A stretch of DNA of 64,000 nucleotides from Bacteroidales bacterium (GTDB taxonomy: Bacteria > Bacteroidota > Bacteroidia > Bacteroidales > ML635J-15): NCBI GenBank assembly GCA_017617125.1, contig JAFZWY010000048.1, positions 59,204-123,203 on the forward strand, in the 5' to 3' direction. Under the pieces are notes generated by a model. It was not told the DNA's origin. It worked only from the letters and a program-made list of their open reading frames with translations, and ran no database searches. Shown piece after piece: positions 9,965-19,013 of the stretch. Numbering within the stretch: the first letter of the stretch is position 1; each line of letters starts with the position of its first letter. The position numbers and the translations under genes are program-made.

Positions 9965-11342
9965 ATTGGAGAACATATATTTTGTTGGAATCGGTGGTAT
10001 AGGAATGAGTGCCATCGCCCGCTACTTCAAGGCTTGCGGATACAATGTCGCTGGTTACGACCGTACACGTAGCGATGTTTGTACAAACCTCGAGAAGGAG
10101 GGTATTCAGGTGCATTACGACGACAGCACAAACCTTATTGGTTCGTACTACAAGAATCCCGAAACTACACTCGTAATCTATACTCCTGCTATTCCAAGCG
10201 ACCATAGCGAACTGACATTTTTCAGGCAGAATGGTTTCCGCGTGATAAAGCGTTCCGAAGCTTTGGGACATCTTTGCGAAGGCAAGAATTGCCTTGCTGT
10301 TGCAGGAACTCACGGCAAGACTTCCATCTCGACAATTACGTCGTGCATAATGGTGAGAACCAAGGAGAAATGCTCGGCTTTCCTCGGAGGAATTTCGAAG
10401 AATTTCAATTCGAACCTGCATCTCGAGCCAAAGAGCAAGAATGTTGTTGTCGAAGCCGACGAGTTCGACCGTTCGTTTTTGCATTTGTCACCATCGACCG
10501 CACTCATAAGCCATGTGGAAGCCGACCATCTCGACATTTATGGTGACTACGAGACAATGGAGGCTGCTTTCATCGAATTTGCCAATAGGACTTCGAAAAA
10601 GGGCAATATTGTTCTTGGTCCAGATATTCCGGAGAATGTAAAGTCGCATTTGCGTAGCGACCTTAATGTTTACACCTATGGTGTCGAAGATTCAAGTTTT
10701 AATTTTTATGCAACAAACATTTCGTATGGTAACGGACTTTGTGTGTTCGATATAAAAACGCCTTTCGGAACCATCGAAGGAATAAAGTATAAAATCGGTG
10801 GACGTCACAACATTGAAAACGCAGTAGGCGCAACCGCCGTTTCAATGCTCAATGGTGCGTCTGCCGACGAGGTGCGCGACGGATTACAAAATTTTATGGG
10901 AGTTCTTCGCCGCTTCGATATTCAGTTGCAGTCCGAAAAATGCGTGTTCATTGACGATTATGCGCATCATCCGGGCGAAATCTCAGCTTTTTTGGCAGCT
11001 GTAAGGCAGATTTATCCACAGAAGAAGATAACCGGCATATTCCAGCCGCACCTTTATTCACGTACCAAGGATTTTTACATGGACTTCGCCGAAAGCCTTT
11101 CGGTCTGCGACACGCTCATATTGTTGCCGATATATCCGGCAAGGGAGCTCCCAATCGAAGGCGTTACATCGTCGCTGATATACGACAATTGCCATGCGAA
11201 GGAGAAATATATCTGCGAAAAGTCAGAGCTTCTCGATCTTTTAGGCAAGTTGAAACCAGAGTTGGTGCTTACAATGGGAGCTGGTGATATCGATAGGCTT
11301 GTAAAACCAATAGCTAATTTTTTGTCGGGAAATGAAAATTAG
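9954..11342 (+). CDS. murC: UDP-N-acetylmuramate--L-alanine ligase
   Basis: MurC, 462 residues from the ATG at 9954, adds L-alanine to UDP-MurNAc. The N-terminus reads LENIYFVGIGGIGMSAIARY, the usual Rossmann motif, and the ATP loop AGTHGKTSIST and IDDYAHHPGEI follow. A longer frame could begin at a TTG at 9927, but that would add nine residues with no family support, so the ATG was chosen; it overlaps murG by 11 bases. No ddl gene lies between murC and ftsQ. Confidence 0.95.
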   Translation: MKSKLENIYFVGIGGIGMSAIARYFKACGYNVAGYDRTRSDVCTNLEKEGIQVHYDDSTNLIGSYYKNPETTLVIYTPAIPSDHSELTFFRQNGFRVIKRSEALGHLCEGKNCLAVAGTHGKTSISTITSCIMVRTKEKCSAFLGGISKNFNSNLHLEPKSKNVVVEADEFDRSFLHLSPSTALISHVEADHLDIYGDYETMEAAFIEFANRTSKKGNIVLGPDIPENVKSHLRSDLNVYTYGVEDSSFNFYATNISYGNGLCVFDIKTPFGTIEGIKYKIGGRHNIENAVGATAVSMLNGASADEVRDGLQNFMGVLRRFDIQLQSEKCVFIDDYAHHPGEISAFLAAVRQIYPQKKITGIFQPHLYSRTKDFYMDFAESLSVCDTLILLPIYPARELPIEGVTSSLIYDNCHAKEKYICEKSELLDLLGKLKPELVLTMGAGDIDRLVKPIANFLSGNEN

Positions 11343-12135
11343 GAAGGCATATAAGATTATTATCGGAATAGTTTTGCTAGCGGCATATCTTGTCGGCATA
11401 GGCATATATGTGTCGCGAAAGTACCGCGAGATGCCTTGCAAGGGAGTTAGCGTCGAAATCGACAATACCTATGCGTTTGTGAGCAAGGACATTGTCATGA
11501 AGATGCTCGATGACGGAGGCATGGTGTTGGATTCTACGGTTAGATTTTCCGAAATAAATTATGCCAATATCGAAAAGTTTATTGACGAAAACGTGTATGT
11601 GGAGGAAACTCAGGCATACGGAGACCTTTGGGGCAATGTCTTTATTAAAATCAGACAGCGTGACCCTGTTATTAGGGTTATGACAGAAGATACCGCATCG
11701 TTTTATCTCGACCGCGGCATGAAAGTAATGCCTACATGCGACTATTTTTCGGCCGACGTCATGGTTTTGTCGGGACATTTGAGGTCAAGTTGCTTTTATG
11801 CATCAGATTCTGTTGATAACTATATGGTAAACAACGATAAAAATTCACTAAATATTGATGATATTTGTGCTTTCGTTAATTATTTGCAGTCCGACGAGCT
11901 TTGGCGCAACCAGATAACTCAGATTTATGTGAACGCCTCAAACGAGTTGGAACTTGTCCCCAGGGTTGGAAACCATATTATTCTACTTGGCGGACTCGAT
12001 GATTACGAAAAAAAGATGGATAAGCTCGAAGCTATGTATAGCAAGGGATTTGAAATTACGGACTGGAATGCTTATTCGATTATTAATTTGAAATTCAAGG
12101 ATCAGGTAATTTGTAAAAAACGCAATAATGGATGA
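11332..12135 (+). CDS. ftsQ: Cell division protein FtsQ
   Basis: Bitopic division protein of 267 residues: short basic cytoplasmic end, one membrane segment at about residues 7-25 (YKIIIGIVLLAAYLVGIGIYV), then a periplasmic region. FtsQ bridges early and late divisome proteins and binds FtsL/FtsB. The periplasmic part shows the DivIB/FtsQ pattern (VYVEETQAYGDLWGNVFIKI, QRDPVIRV) and ends with the aromatic and charged stretch typical of the family. The first codon overlaps the murC end by 11 bases and its end overlaps ftsA by 8. Confidence 0.9.
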   Translation: MKIRKAYKIIIGIVLLAAYLVGIGIYVSRKYREMPCKGVSVEIDNTYAFVSKDIVMKMLDDGGMVLDSTVRFSEINYANIEKFIDENVYVEETQAYGDLWGNVFIKIRQRDPVIRVMTEDTASFYLDRGMKVMPTCDYFSADVMVLSGHLRSSCFYASDSVDNYMVNNDKNSLNIDDICAFVNYLQSDELWRNQITQIYVNASNELELVPRVGNHIILLGGLDDYEKKMDKLEAMYSKGFEITDWNAYSIINLKFKDQVICKKRNNG

Positions 12136-13444
12136 CACTAAAAAAATAATCGCGGCAATCGACATAGGCACAACAAAGATTGCTACAGTTGCGGCTCGTA
12201 TTGAGAATGGCAAATTCGAGATGATGGGCTTTGGTACAGCCCCATCGGTAGGAATCAAGCATGGCGTTGTCTTCAATATCGAGGATACGGTGAAGGCAAT
12301 AACCACTTCGCTTAATGGACTTGGCAATGCTTACGATGCCAACTTTTCCGATGTATATGTCGGTATTGCTGGTCAGTATGTAAAGACTTCCGACAGCACC
12401 TGCCGTCTTTTTGTGAACGGCAAGGTTACCGAACGACATCTGCTCGAACTTCGCGATATGGCAATGAACGTAGCTAATCCAGGTACCGAAACAATCGACG
12501 CCATTGTCATTTCGTATACTGTAAATGGTCAGACCGTTGCCAATCCGCTTGGCATGGAATGCGAATACCTTTATGGTAATTTCCATGTTGTGACCGGACA
12601 GAACGTAATGGTAAACAATATAAAGAAATGTGTAAACCTTGCAGGACTTGGCGTTCGCTCGTTGTTCCTCGAGCCATTGGCATCGGCCGAAGCTGTGCTT
12701 ACCGACGAGGAAAAGCAGAAGGGCGTTGCTCTTATCGACATAGGCGGTGGAACATCAGACCTTGCTGTTTACCGCAACGGTGAAGTTATCCATACTGCAG
12801 TTATTCCTATAGGTGGAGCTACTGTTACCGGTGACATCAGGGACAAATTTTCAATAACTTACGAGCAGGCCGAAAGTCTGAAATGCCTCTACGGAAGTGC
12901 AGTGCATATTTCTGGCGACGATGTCAATATCGAAGTCAAGACTGCCCGCGTAAACAGTAACATTTACATTTCGCGTAATAAGATGTCGGAACTTATACAG
13001 GCTCGTATGGAGGAAATCCTGAATGCTGTGAAGTTCCAGATCGAAACTGTGTATGCCGACAATGTGCCTGCCGGTATTGTTATCACAGGTGGTGGTTCGT
13101 TGGTGGCAAATCTTAAGCAGCTCGCAAGCTTTATCATGAAGAACAGCGTAAGGTTGGCATATCCGACATCGAAAATCGAAGGAGCCGACTCGCAAGCGCT
13201 TATGAAACCTCAGTACTCTACAGTCGTGGGCCTTATCATAAAGGGTTTCGATTACGAGCAGGGCATAGTGAAGAAGGAATTTGTAATGTCGGCACCAAAG
13301 GAAGAACCGAAGCCGGAACCAAAACCAGAGCCTAAGCCGGAGCCGGAACCAGCGAAGAAAACTCCTGAACCCGAAAAACAAAAGAAAAAAATATCATCCG
13401 TTTTCCGCAATTTCATTACCAAGTTGGAAGACGATGATGAATAG
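12128..13444 (+). CDS. ftsA: Cell division protein FtsA
   Basis: Actin-like ATPase of 438 residues that tethers FtsZ to the inner membrane. Nucleotide-binding motifs are AIDIGTTKIATVA near the N-terminus, LIDIGGGTSDLAVY in the middle and GIVITGGGSLVANL later. The SHS2 (1C) domain lies at about residues 85-165. After the fold there is a low-complexity linker of KPEP repeats (about residues 394-412, DNA 13308-13365) and then a short tail SSVFRNFITKLEDDDE with a likely amphipathic, membrane-targeting helix. It starts 8 bases inside ftsQ. Confidence 0.95.
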   Translation: MDDTKKIIAAIDIGTTKIATVAARIENGKFEMMGFGTAPSVGIKHGVVFNIEDTVKAITTSLNGLGNAYDANFSDVYVGIAGQYVKTSDSTCRLFVNGKVTERHLLELRDMAMNVANPGTETIDAIVISYTVNGQTVANPLGMECEYLYGNFHVVTGQNVMVNNIKKCVNLAGLGVRSLFLEPLASAEAVLTDEEKQKGVALIDIGGGTSDLAVYRNGEVIHTAVIPIGGATVTGDIRDKFSITYEQAESLKCLYGSAVHISGDDVNIEVKTARVNSNIYISRNKMSELIQARMEEILNAVKFQIETVYADNVPAGIVITGGGSLVANLKQLASFIMKNSVRLAYPTSKIEGADSQALMKPQYSTVVGLIIKGFDYEQGIVKKEFVMSAPKEEPKPEPKPEPKPEPEPAKKTPEPEKQKKKISSVFRNFITKLEDDDE

Positions 13445-13447
13445 TTA

Positions 13448-14734
13448 ATGTTAAAACCTCTGAATATGGAATATAAATATAACGACGATTTTCAGTGCAT
13501 CTCGGCAACCGATGCTACCGAAGCAAGAACCCCAAGGCCTCAGCCTGTCAATGTCGATGATATTTCGGCAGGTGCCGGTAGTGCCGATGACGCTCACAAT
13601 ATAATAAAGGTTATCGGAGTCGGTGGTGGAGGTAGCAACGCAGTTAACCAGCTCGCCAAGTCGGGCATAATGGGAGTTGACCTCATTGTTTGCAATACCG
13701 ACCGTCAGGCATTGAACGACAGCCTTGCTCCGACAAAGATTCAGCTCGGCAAGAAGTTGACATCCGGTCTTGGCGCAGGTAACGATCCAAGTGTTGGCGA
13801 AGATGCAGCAAAGGAGAACTTGCAGGAAGTTATCGACCTTTTCGACGATAATACCAAGATGGTTTTCGTGACTGCCGGTATGGGCGGCGGAACAGGAACT
13901 GGTGCAGCTCCAGTAATTGCCAAGGCAGCCAAGGATAGCGGTATGCTTACGATTGGCGTTGTAACTGTGCCGTTTACCACCGAAGGAAACCAGCGTATCA
14001 ATCAGGCTAACGAAGGCGTGATGAAGATGCGTGAGGTCGTTGATGCTCTGCTTGTCATAAACGACGACAAGCTCATCGAATTCAACGATTGTACATTCTC
14101 CAATGCGTTCCAGAAAGCCGACGAGGTGGTAGTGACAGCTACCAAGGGTATTGCCGAAATAATAACAAGGCACGGACATGTAAACGTTGACTTCCGCGAT
14201 GTGAATTCGGTTATGAAGAACAGCGGCGTGGCTTTGCTCGGCTCTGCGGAGGCATCGGGCGAAGGTCGTGATATAAAGGCTATTTCCGAAGCTTTGGATT
14301 CACCGTTGCTTCACGATAACGACATCAAGGGTGCTAAGAACATTCTGCTCAACATTACAACGCCGCGCGGTCAGCACGAGTTGACAATGAAGGAGTTCGG
14401 AAATATCACCAACCATCTTACCAAGGTGGCAGGCCAGGGAACAAACGTTATCTGGGGTACTTGTTACGACGATGAACTTGTTGATAATATCCGTACTACA
14501 GTGATAGCTACTGGATTCGGTTACGACAGCAAGCCTATCGAAACTCCACCTAAGCAAAGCACTATCGAATTTGGCGAGCCGTTGCCTATGGAAGATATTG
14601 CGCTGAATCCCGATGAAATGAGGTCGCCGAGCGAGTTCAGGCACATGCAGGATCTTGACAAGCTTAACGATGATGCATATCTCGAAAGCCTTGAAAGCGA
14701 GACAGCTCTCGACAGAAAAAATAGAAACAACTAA
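13448..14734 (+). CDS. ftsZ: Cell division GTPase FtsZ
   Basis: Tubulin-like GTPase of 428 residues that forms the Z ring. The GTP-binding motifs are VGGGGSNAVNQL and the tubulin signature GMGGGTGTGAAPV. An N-terminal extension of about 50 residues precedes the fold and a variable linker follows. The last 40 residues contain PAFLRR-like elements only weakly (SPSEFRHMQDLDKLNDDAYL), so the FtsA-binding tail is divergent. The start at 13448 is used; an in-frame ATG at 13466 is an alternative. It ends the dcw set, with yqeY 15 bases downstream. Confidence 0.96.
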   Translation: MLKPLNMEYKYNDDFQCISATDATEARTPRPQPVNVDDISAGAGSADDAHNIIKVIGVGGGGSNAVNQLAKSGIMGVDLIVCNTDRQALNDSLAPTKIQLGKKLTSGLGAGNDPSVGEDAAKENLQEVIDLFDDNTKMVFVTAGMGGGTGTGAAPVIAKAAKDSGMLTIGVVTVPFTTEGNQRINQANEGVMKMREVVDALLVINDDKLIEFNDCTFSNAFQKADEVVVTATKGIAEIITRHGHVNVDFRDVNSVMKNSGVALLGSAEASGEGRDIKAISEALDSPLLHDNDIKGAKNILLNITTPRGQHELTMKEFGNITNHLTKVAGQGTNVIWGTCYDDELVDNIRTTVIATGFGYDSKPIETPPKQSTIEFGEPLPMEDIALNPDEMRSPSEFRHMQDLDKLNDDAYLESLESETALDRKNRNN

Positions 14735-14749
14735 TTAAAGCATATTGCA

Positions 14750-15196
14750 ATGAGTATATTTGATCAGGTAAACGAAGATATCAAGAAGGCAATGCTTGCC
14801 CGCGAGAAAGAAAAACTCGAAGGTTTGCGTGCTGTTAAGGCTGCATTTTTGCTCGCAAAGACCGATGCCGGCAATACTGAGCTTACTCCAGACAAGGAAA
14901 TGCAGATAATCCAGAAACTTGTGAAGCAGCGTCGCGAAACTGCCGACCTTTACAAGTCGCAGAACCGTCAGGACCTTGCCGACAAGGAATTGGCACAGGC
15001 AGATGTTATTGCTGGCTATCTGCCAAAACAATTGTCGGAAGACGAGGTAAAGGCTGTTGTTGCCGAGATTATTAAGGAAACAGGCGCTAGTACTATTAAG
15101 GACATGGGCAAGGTTATGGGTGCAGCAAGTGCAAAGCTCGCTGGTCAGACCGACAACAAGACTTTGTCGGGAATAGTGAAGGCAATGCTGGGATAA
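14750..15196 (+). CDS. yqeY: GatB/YqeY domain protein
   Basis: Small helical protein of 148 residues with the YqeY pattern: an N-terminal MSIFDQVNEDIKKAMLAREK segment, a conserved LRAVKAAF stretch, EMQIIQKLVKQRRE, and a C-terminal half related to the tail of the GatB subunit (GKVMGAASAKLAGQTDNKTL). The GatB-like domain is thought to bind tRNA, but the role of stand-alone YqeY is not settled. It is the last gene before a strong bidirectional terminator and is probably cotranscribed with ftsZ. Confidence 0.92.
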   Translation: MSIFDQVNEDIKKAMLAREKEKLEGLRAVKAAFLLAKTDAGNTELTPDKEMQIIQKLVKQRRETADLYKSQNRQDLADKELAQADVIAGYLPKQLSEDEVKAVVAEIIKETGASTIKDMGKVMGAASAKLAGQTDNKTLSGIVKAMLG

Positions 15197-15208
15197 CAAT
15201 TGACAATG

Positions 15209-15248
15209 AATAATAGTGGTGTCGTTGCCCAACGACACCACTATTATT
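15209..15248. terminator. Bidirectional intrinsic terminator
   Basis: A perfect 18-bp inverted repeat (15209-15226 with 15231-15248, loop GCCC) lies between convergent yqeY and the gene at 15255. The A- and T-rich ends of the arms supply U tracts on both strands, so it can end both transcripts. Confidence 0.9.
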
Positions 15249-15254
15249 TTGATA

Positions 15255-17828
15255 TTATTCCTTTGCGAATCGTAATATCTGCGAATCTTGGTTGTTTACA
15301 CCAATGATTCTTAAAAAGTAAATTCCTGCTTTAAGGTATTCCACATCTAGAGAAATGTCGAATTTCTCAACTTCAACCTTCGAGATTACTTTTCCTGCTG
15401 ACGAAATTATTTCGATTGATGAAATTATTTCAGGCGATACTATGTTTAGCAATGAGCTTGTCGGGTTTGGGAAAAGCGTGATGTTGGAATTAAGATTTTT
15501 GTCAGTGCCAGATTCAAGGTCGAATAATGCGATATATGTGGCATCGCATGTTACAACAATTTCTCTTGGGTTGTCTTGACTGCCATCCGACCATGAATCG
15601 AAGATATAGCCATCGTTTGGAATAGCTTCGAGTGATATTGTCGTTCCTGCTTCGAAAGTGCCACCACCCGTAACTATTCCCATGTTTGGGTTTAAGCTAT
15701 ATGCACTGATGTAGTAGCACGGATTGCCAGGAGCAAATAGAGCAATGAATGTTGAGTCGCACAGAACGTTTACCAATCTCGGGTTTTCGGTATTGCCATC
15801 GTCCCACGACACAAAATGATACCCTTCGGCTGGTACTGCAAATAGCGTCGCTTTATTGAATGCATAATATTCTCCACCTCCAGTGACACTTCCAAGAGAA
15901 TCTGCTTCTGGCTCTGCTGTAATTGTAAACGGCAAAACTAGTCCATTGTCGATTATGTTGGAACGCATTGTCGTAAGATTTCTTGTGCTTTGCAAAATTT
16001 CAATCTGGTAGAAATAGCCAATATTTTCTAAGGCTGTAGTATCGGTGTACGAATACATATCGGCGGCAATTGTATCAATTGCATCAAGGGTTACTGGTGA
16101 AAACCCTCTGTAGATTATACACAAATCGGTGCTTGATGCTTCATAATTCGACCAAGATAGCTCCCAGTTGCCATTGTCGTTGCTAATAATGCTGAGAAAT
16201 AATGTCTGTCTTATATCGCTCATCTCTGATTCTCCGCATTCGTCAACCGAAGTCATACGATAGCGGTACGATTGTTCCGAAGGGTCAACCATTTCGTCAA
16301 TCCAGTAGTTTGTACCAGATACAGGAATTACTCCTGCTAACAACCATCTTGAATCGCGTTCGCGATAAATATGGTATGCCTGTGTTCCGTATCCTTCCAA
16401 TGGCGTCCAACTTACTACTACATGATTTTCGGTATTTATGCTTACAGTTTCTATTTCAGGTATGGCAGATTGGACATTTACATCTATGGTGGTTGCATGA
16501 GTGCAACCTGAATTGTCAGTTATGGAGAATGTGTATTGCACCGAACCTTCGTTTGTGGCAGGCACCAAAGCGGTTGCTGTTAGGCTTCCCTGTCCTTCAT
16601 TAGTTATGCCTTCTCCGCTCCACATTGAAGTACTAACATCGTATGTGGTTGTAAAGTCCCTGTCGTATCCGAATAGAATGTTGTCACTGAAAAAAATGCC
16701 CCATTCAAACAGGTAACCGTTATCATTTGTTTCGTAATCAGTTATATGTAATTTCCAGTTGCCATTAAGAGGACATCCTACCAATGATTCCATGCTTTCG
16801 TATGGACCGTAATGTTGACCTTGCATGACAACGGAATCATTATATATATTGCCACAGGTGTCGGAGTGCGTTATATATTCCTTTGGACTATTAATTCCGA
16901 AAGGAACAGTCCCATTCGAATATATGTCGTAAACATAGCCTTCTCCTATGTTATAGTAGCACGCATCTGATTGGTAATTAGGGTCGATAGCAATTCCCAA
17001 ATGTGCGATTCGTCCGCCTTTCGAACCTTCGAGATAAATGCCGCCTGTATTAGTCCAATTATAATTACTAAATACAAATATTTCATTTGAATGCCAATCT
17101 GCATATGCATGAAGCAGACATTTTTTGCCTGTTGGACATTCTAACATAAAGTCAAGATTCCCAAAATATGAATGTTCTATCTTGATAGAAACATGGTCAA
17201 TATCGTTTCCAGACCTGATAGTATCTGTTCGATTGAATTCATTGATAGGATTTGGTGATGTTACAGGTGGCATTTCTCCCATTCCTATATAGCCGTGATT
17301 ATATCTACTTGTTGCCCCATAACGATAGACCTGCCACCTTTCAGGTTCTGGAGCTTCTGCTGTAAGTTCGACTTCTGTATCAATGCAATAAATTGATTCC
17401 CTGTCGGATGATACAGAAAGGGTTGGTTGCATTGATACGCGTATCAATAAAGAATTGCTACGTATTAAATCGCCTGAATTATTAATAGCTTTGCATAAAA
17501 TAAAATAGGACCCCCCATCTTCAAATACATAATTAAAAATTCTGCCAGTCTCTAAGAATACAGTATCAAAAGGAGTAAGTGGAACAATTCTTCCATCTAC
17601 TTTGTACCAATAATAGAAATCATCCTGTATTGAATCGTCAGGATTATCCAATCCATTAACTATGGCGGAGAATGTTATAGTGTCGCCAGCGCAAACATCG
17701 TAGTAAGCGAAGTTATTTTCTATTGTCGGTTCTACATTAATACTTATATCCATAGTATATTGTTGTGTAAATGCAGAAAGACTCATAGTACAAAATACGA
17801 TTGCTATAAAGATTTTAAGATTTTTCAT
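15255..17828 (-). CDS. Secreted T9SS cargo protein with P-domain, InlB-like repeats and type A sorting domain
   Basis: Large exported protein, 857 residues from the ATG at 17828, with a clear signal peptide (MKNLKIFIAIVFCTMSLSAF). Roughly residues 190-385 resemble a proprotein-convertase P domain (DHVSIKIEHSYFGNLDFML near the start, NGNWKLHITDYETNDNGYLF near the end), stretched by an internal insertion. A fibronectin-like region follows. Two repeats near 630-697 and 702-770 share a GxVTGGG...WxDG pattern like divergent InlB B-repeats. The last 75 residues (FPNPTSSLLNI ... LKAGIYFLRI) form a T9SS type A sorting domain, so outer-membrane secretion is expected. No protease domain was recognised. 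A start at 17840 is possible but spoils the signal peptide. Confidence 0.85.
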   Translation of the reverse strand: MKNLKIFIAIVFCTMSLSAFTQQYTMDISINVEPTIENNFAYYDVCAGDTITFSAIVNGLDNPDDSIQDDFYYWYKVDGRIVPLTPFDTVFLETGRIFNYVFEDGGSYFILCKAINNSGDLIRSNSLLIRVSMQPTLSVSSDRESIYCIDTEVELTAEAPEPERWQVYRYGATSRYNHGYIGMGEMPPVTSPNPINEFNRTDTIRSGNDIDHVSIKIEHSYFGNLDFMLECPTGKKCLLHAYADWHSNEIFVFSNYNWTNTGGIYLEGSKGGRIAHLGIAIDPNYQSDACYYNIGEGYVYDIYSNGTVPFGINSPKEYITHSDTCGNIYNDSVVMQGQHYGPYESMESLVGCPLNGNWKLHITDYETNDNGYLFEWGIFFSDNILFGYDRDFTTTYDVSTSMWSGEGITNEGQGSLTATALVPATNEGSVQYTFSITDNSGCTHATTIDVNVQSAIPEIETVSINTENHVVVSWTPLEGYGTQAYHIYRERDSRWLLAGVIPVSGTNYWIDEMVDPSEQSYRYRMTSVDECGESEMSDIRQTLFLSIISNDNGNWELSWSNYEASSTDLCIIYRGFSPVTLDAIDTIAADMYSYTDTTALENIGYFYQIEILQSTRNLTTMRSNIIDNGLVLPFTITAEPEADSLGSVTGGGEYYAFNKATLFAVPAEGYHFVSWDDGNTENPRLVNVLCDSTFIALFAPGNPCYYISAYSLNPNMGIVTGGGTFEAGTTISLEAIPNDGYIFDSWSDGSQDNPREIVVTCDATYIALFDLESGTDKNLNSNITLFPNPTSSLLNIVSPEIISSIEIISSAGKVISKVEVEKFDISLDVEYLKAGIYFLRIIGVNNQDSQILRFAKE

Positions 17829-17855
17829 ATATGCTATCATTCAAACATTTGCTTG

Positions 17856-17863
17856 CAAATATA
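17856..17863 (-). promoter_or_regulatory. -7 promoter box for the T9SS cargo gene
   Basis: The minus strand reads TATATTTG, an exact match to the Bacteroidota -7 consensus TAnnTTTG, 28 bases upstream of the preferred ATG at 17828. Confidence 0.6.
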
Positions 17864-17960
17864 ATATTAATTATTGAGGGGAAAAGCATAAAATAGTGTA
17901 TAGTAACTTTTTTTTGAAATTCAACATCGACTTTCACTTTTCACCTTTCAATTTTTTTAT

Positions 17961-17968
17961 TAATTTTG
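17961..17968 (+). promoter_or_regulatory. -7 promoter box for the 17986 gene
   Basis: TAATTTTG followed by C matches TAnnTTTG, 18 bases before the ATG at 17986. It is divergent from the box at 17856-17863. Confidence 0.6.
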
Positions 17969-17985
17969 CAAAAAATTTTAAAACT

Positions 17986-18273
17986 ATGGCAAGTAGAAAA
18001 GTATTAAAGAGAGACATTGATTACATGACAAGCGAACTTTTGTCGGATTGCGTATTGTACGTTGATTTGTATCCAGCACAGCCGACTGAGCCTGTTACCG
18101 AAATCATAAACGAAGTATTGCTTAAGAAGCAGGAAGTATTTTCGAAGATTAACACTCCTACCTCGAAGATCGAAAAGAAGGCAGTAAAGGAAAACTACAA
18201 GGGTTATATTTCCGAAATGCTTACCGCTGTTAACGCAGGTTACGAAAAGTTAAGCAAGCTGCCGCGCAAGTAA
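17986..18273 (+). CDS. Conserved hypothetical protein, 95 residues
   Basis: Short soluble protein, mostly helical by composition, starting MASRKVLKRDIDYMTSELLS and ending with a basic tail. I recognise the general pattern of a small hypothetical protein conserved in Bacteroidales but cannot assign a function. A longer frame opens at 17896, but its N-terminus would be read from A/T-rich promoter DNA, so the ATG just downstream of the -7 box was chosen. The stop overlaps the next start by one base (TAATG), pointing to translational coupling with the metallopeptidase gene. Confidence 0.7.
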   Translation: MASRKVLKRDIDYMTSELLSDCVLYVDLYPAQPTEPVTEIINEVLLKKQEVFSKINTPTSKIEKKAVKENYKGYISEMLTAVNAGYEKLSKLPRK

Positions 18274-19010
18274 TGCAGCGAATAATAAGTGTCGAAGGTG
18301 TCGGCGAGGTGGTTGTGTCGAAGCGGCGCAACTGTGTGCAGATGCGTTTGACCGTGCATCCCGAAAAGGGCTTGCATCTATCCATACCTTTCAGGGTCAG
18401 TTATGCTGACGCTGAAAGGTTTGTTTTTGAACATCGCGACTGGATTGCCAATACCTTGCAGGCGCAGGAGCAGAAAGGTGTAAAACGTCTGTTCACTCCG
18501 CAGTCGCATTTTACTTGTCGGAGCACAAGGTTGCAGTTTTCTCCAACCGATGCGCAGAAAAGGATACTCTCGGCAAGAATAACAGACCATGTTGTTACAA
18601 TTTATTACAATCCCCAGTTGGTCGATTTTAGCCTCGATGCGGTACAGAATTTCATTAAGAAGGTAATTCTTGCCTCGATGCAAAAGGAGGCCGAAAAAGT
18701 GCTTTTCCCTCGTGTAGATGAGATTTCTTCTCGTACAGGACTGACATTCCGCAAAGTTTCTATAGGCAATGCACTTACCCGATGGGGAACTTGCAGTTCG
18801 CAGGATGATATTATTCTATCGTGTCGCTTGCTCCTTTTGCCCGACTATTTGGTCGATTTTGTCATTCTGCACGAACTATGCCATATTGCACACAAGAATC
18901 ACGGGCCAAAATTCCACGAATTGCTAAACCGTTTGTCTGGCGGAAAAGAAGACCTTTACGACAAGGAACTGAAAGGTTATAATGGTAGGATATTGCCGGA
19001 TAAGGAGTAG
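18273..19010 (+). CDS. YgjP-like (DUF45/SprT-related) zinc metallopeptidase
   Basis: Protein of 245 residues with the YgjP-family arrangement: an N-terminal beta-rich domain, the motif RWGTCSS, and a zinc motif HELCH followed by HGPKFHELL that supplies the further ligand. No signal peptide, so it is cytoplasmic. Homologues include the UTP pyrophosphatase/YgjP group and the metal-dependent hydrolase found beside HsdR, so the substrate cannot be fixed from sequence. Its stop lies only three bases from the stop of the convergent gene at 19014, with no hairpin between them. Confidence 0.88.
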   Translation: MQRIISVEGVGEVVVSKRRNCVQMRLTVHPEKGLHLSIPFRVSYADAERFVFEHRDWIANTLQAQEQKGVKRLFTPQSHFTCRSTRLQFSPTDAQKRILSARITDHVVTIYYNPQLVDFSLDAVQNFIKKVILASMQKEAEKVLFPRVDEISSRTGLTFRKVSIGNALTRWGTCSSQDDIILSCRLLLLPDYLVDFVILHELCHIAHKNHGPKFHELLNRLSGGKEDLYDKELKGYNGRILPDKE

Positions 19011-19013
19011 GAT

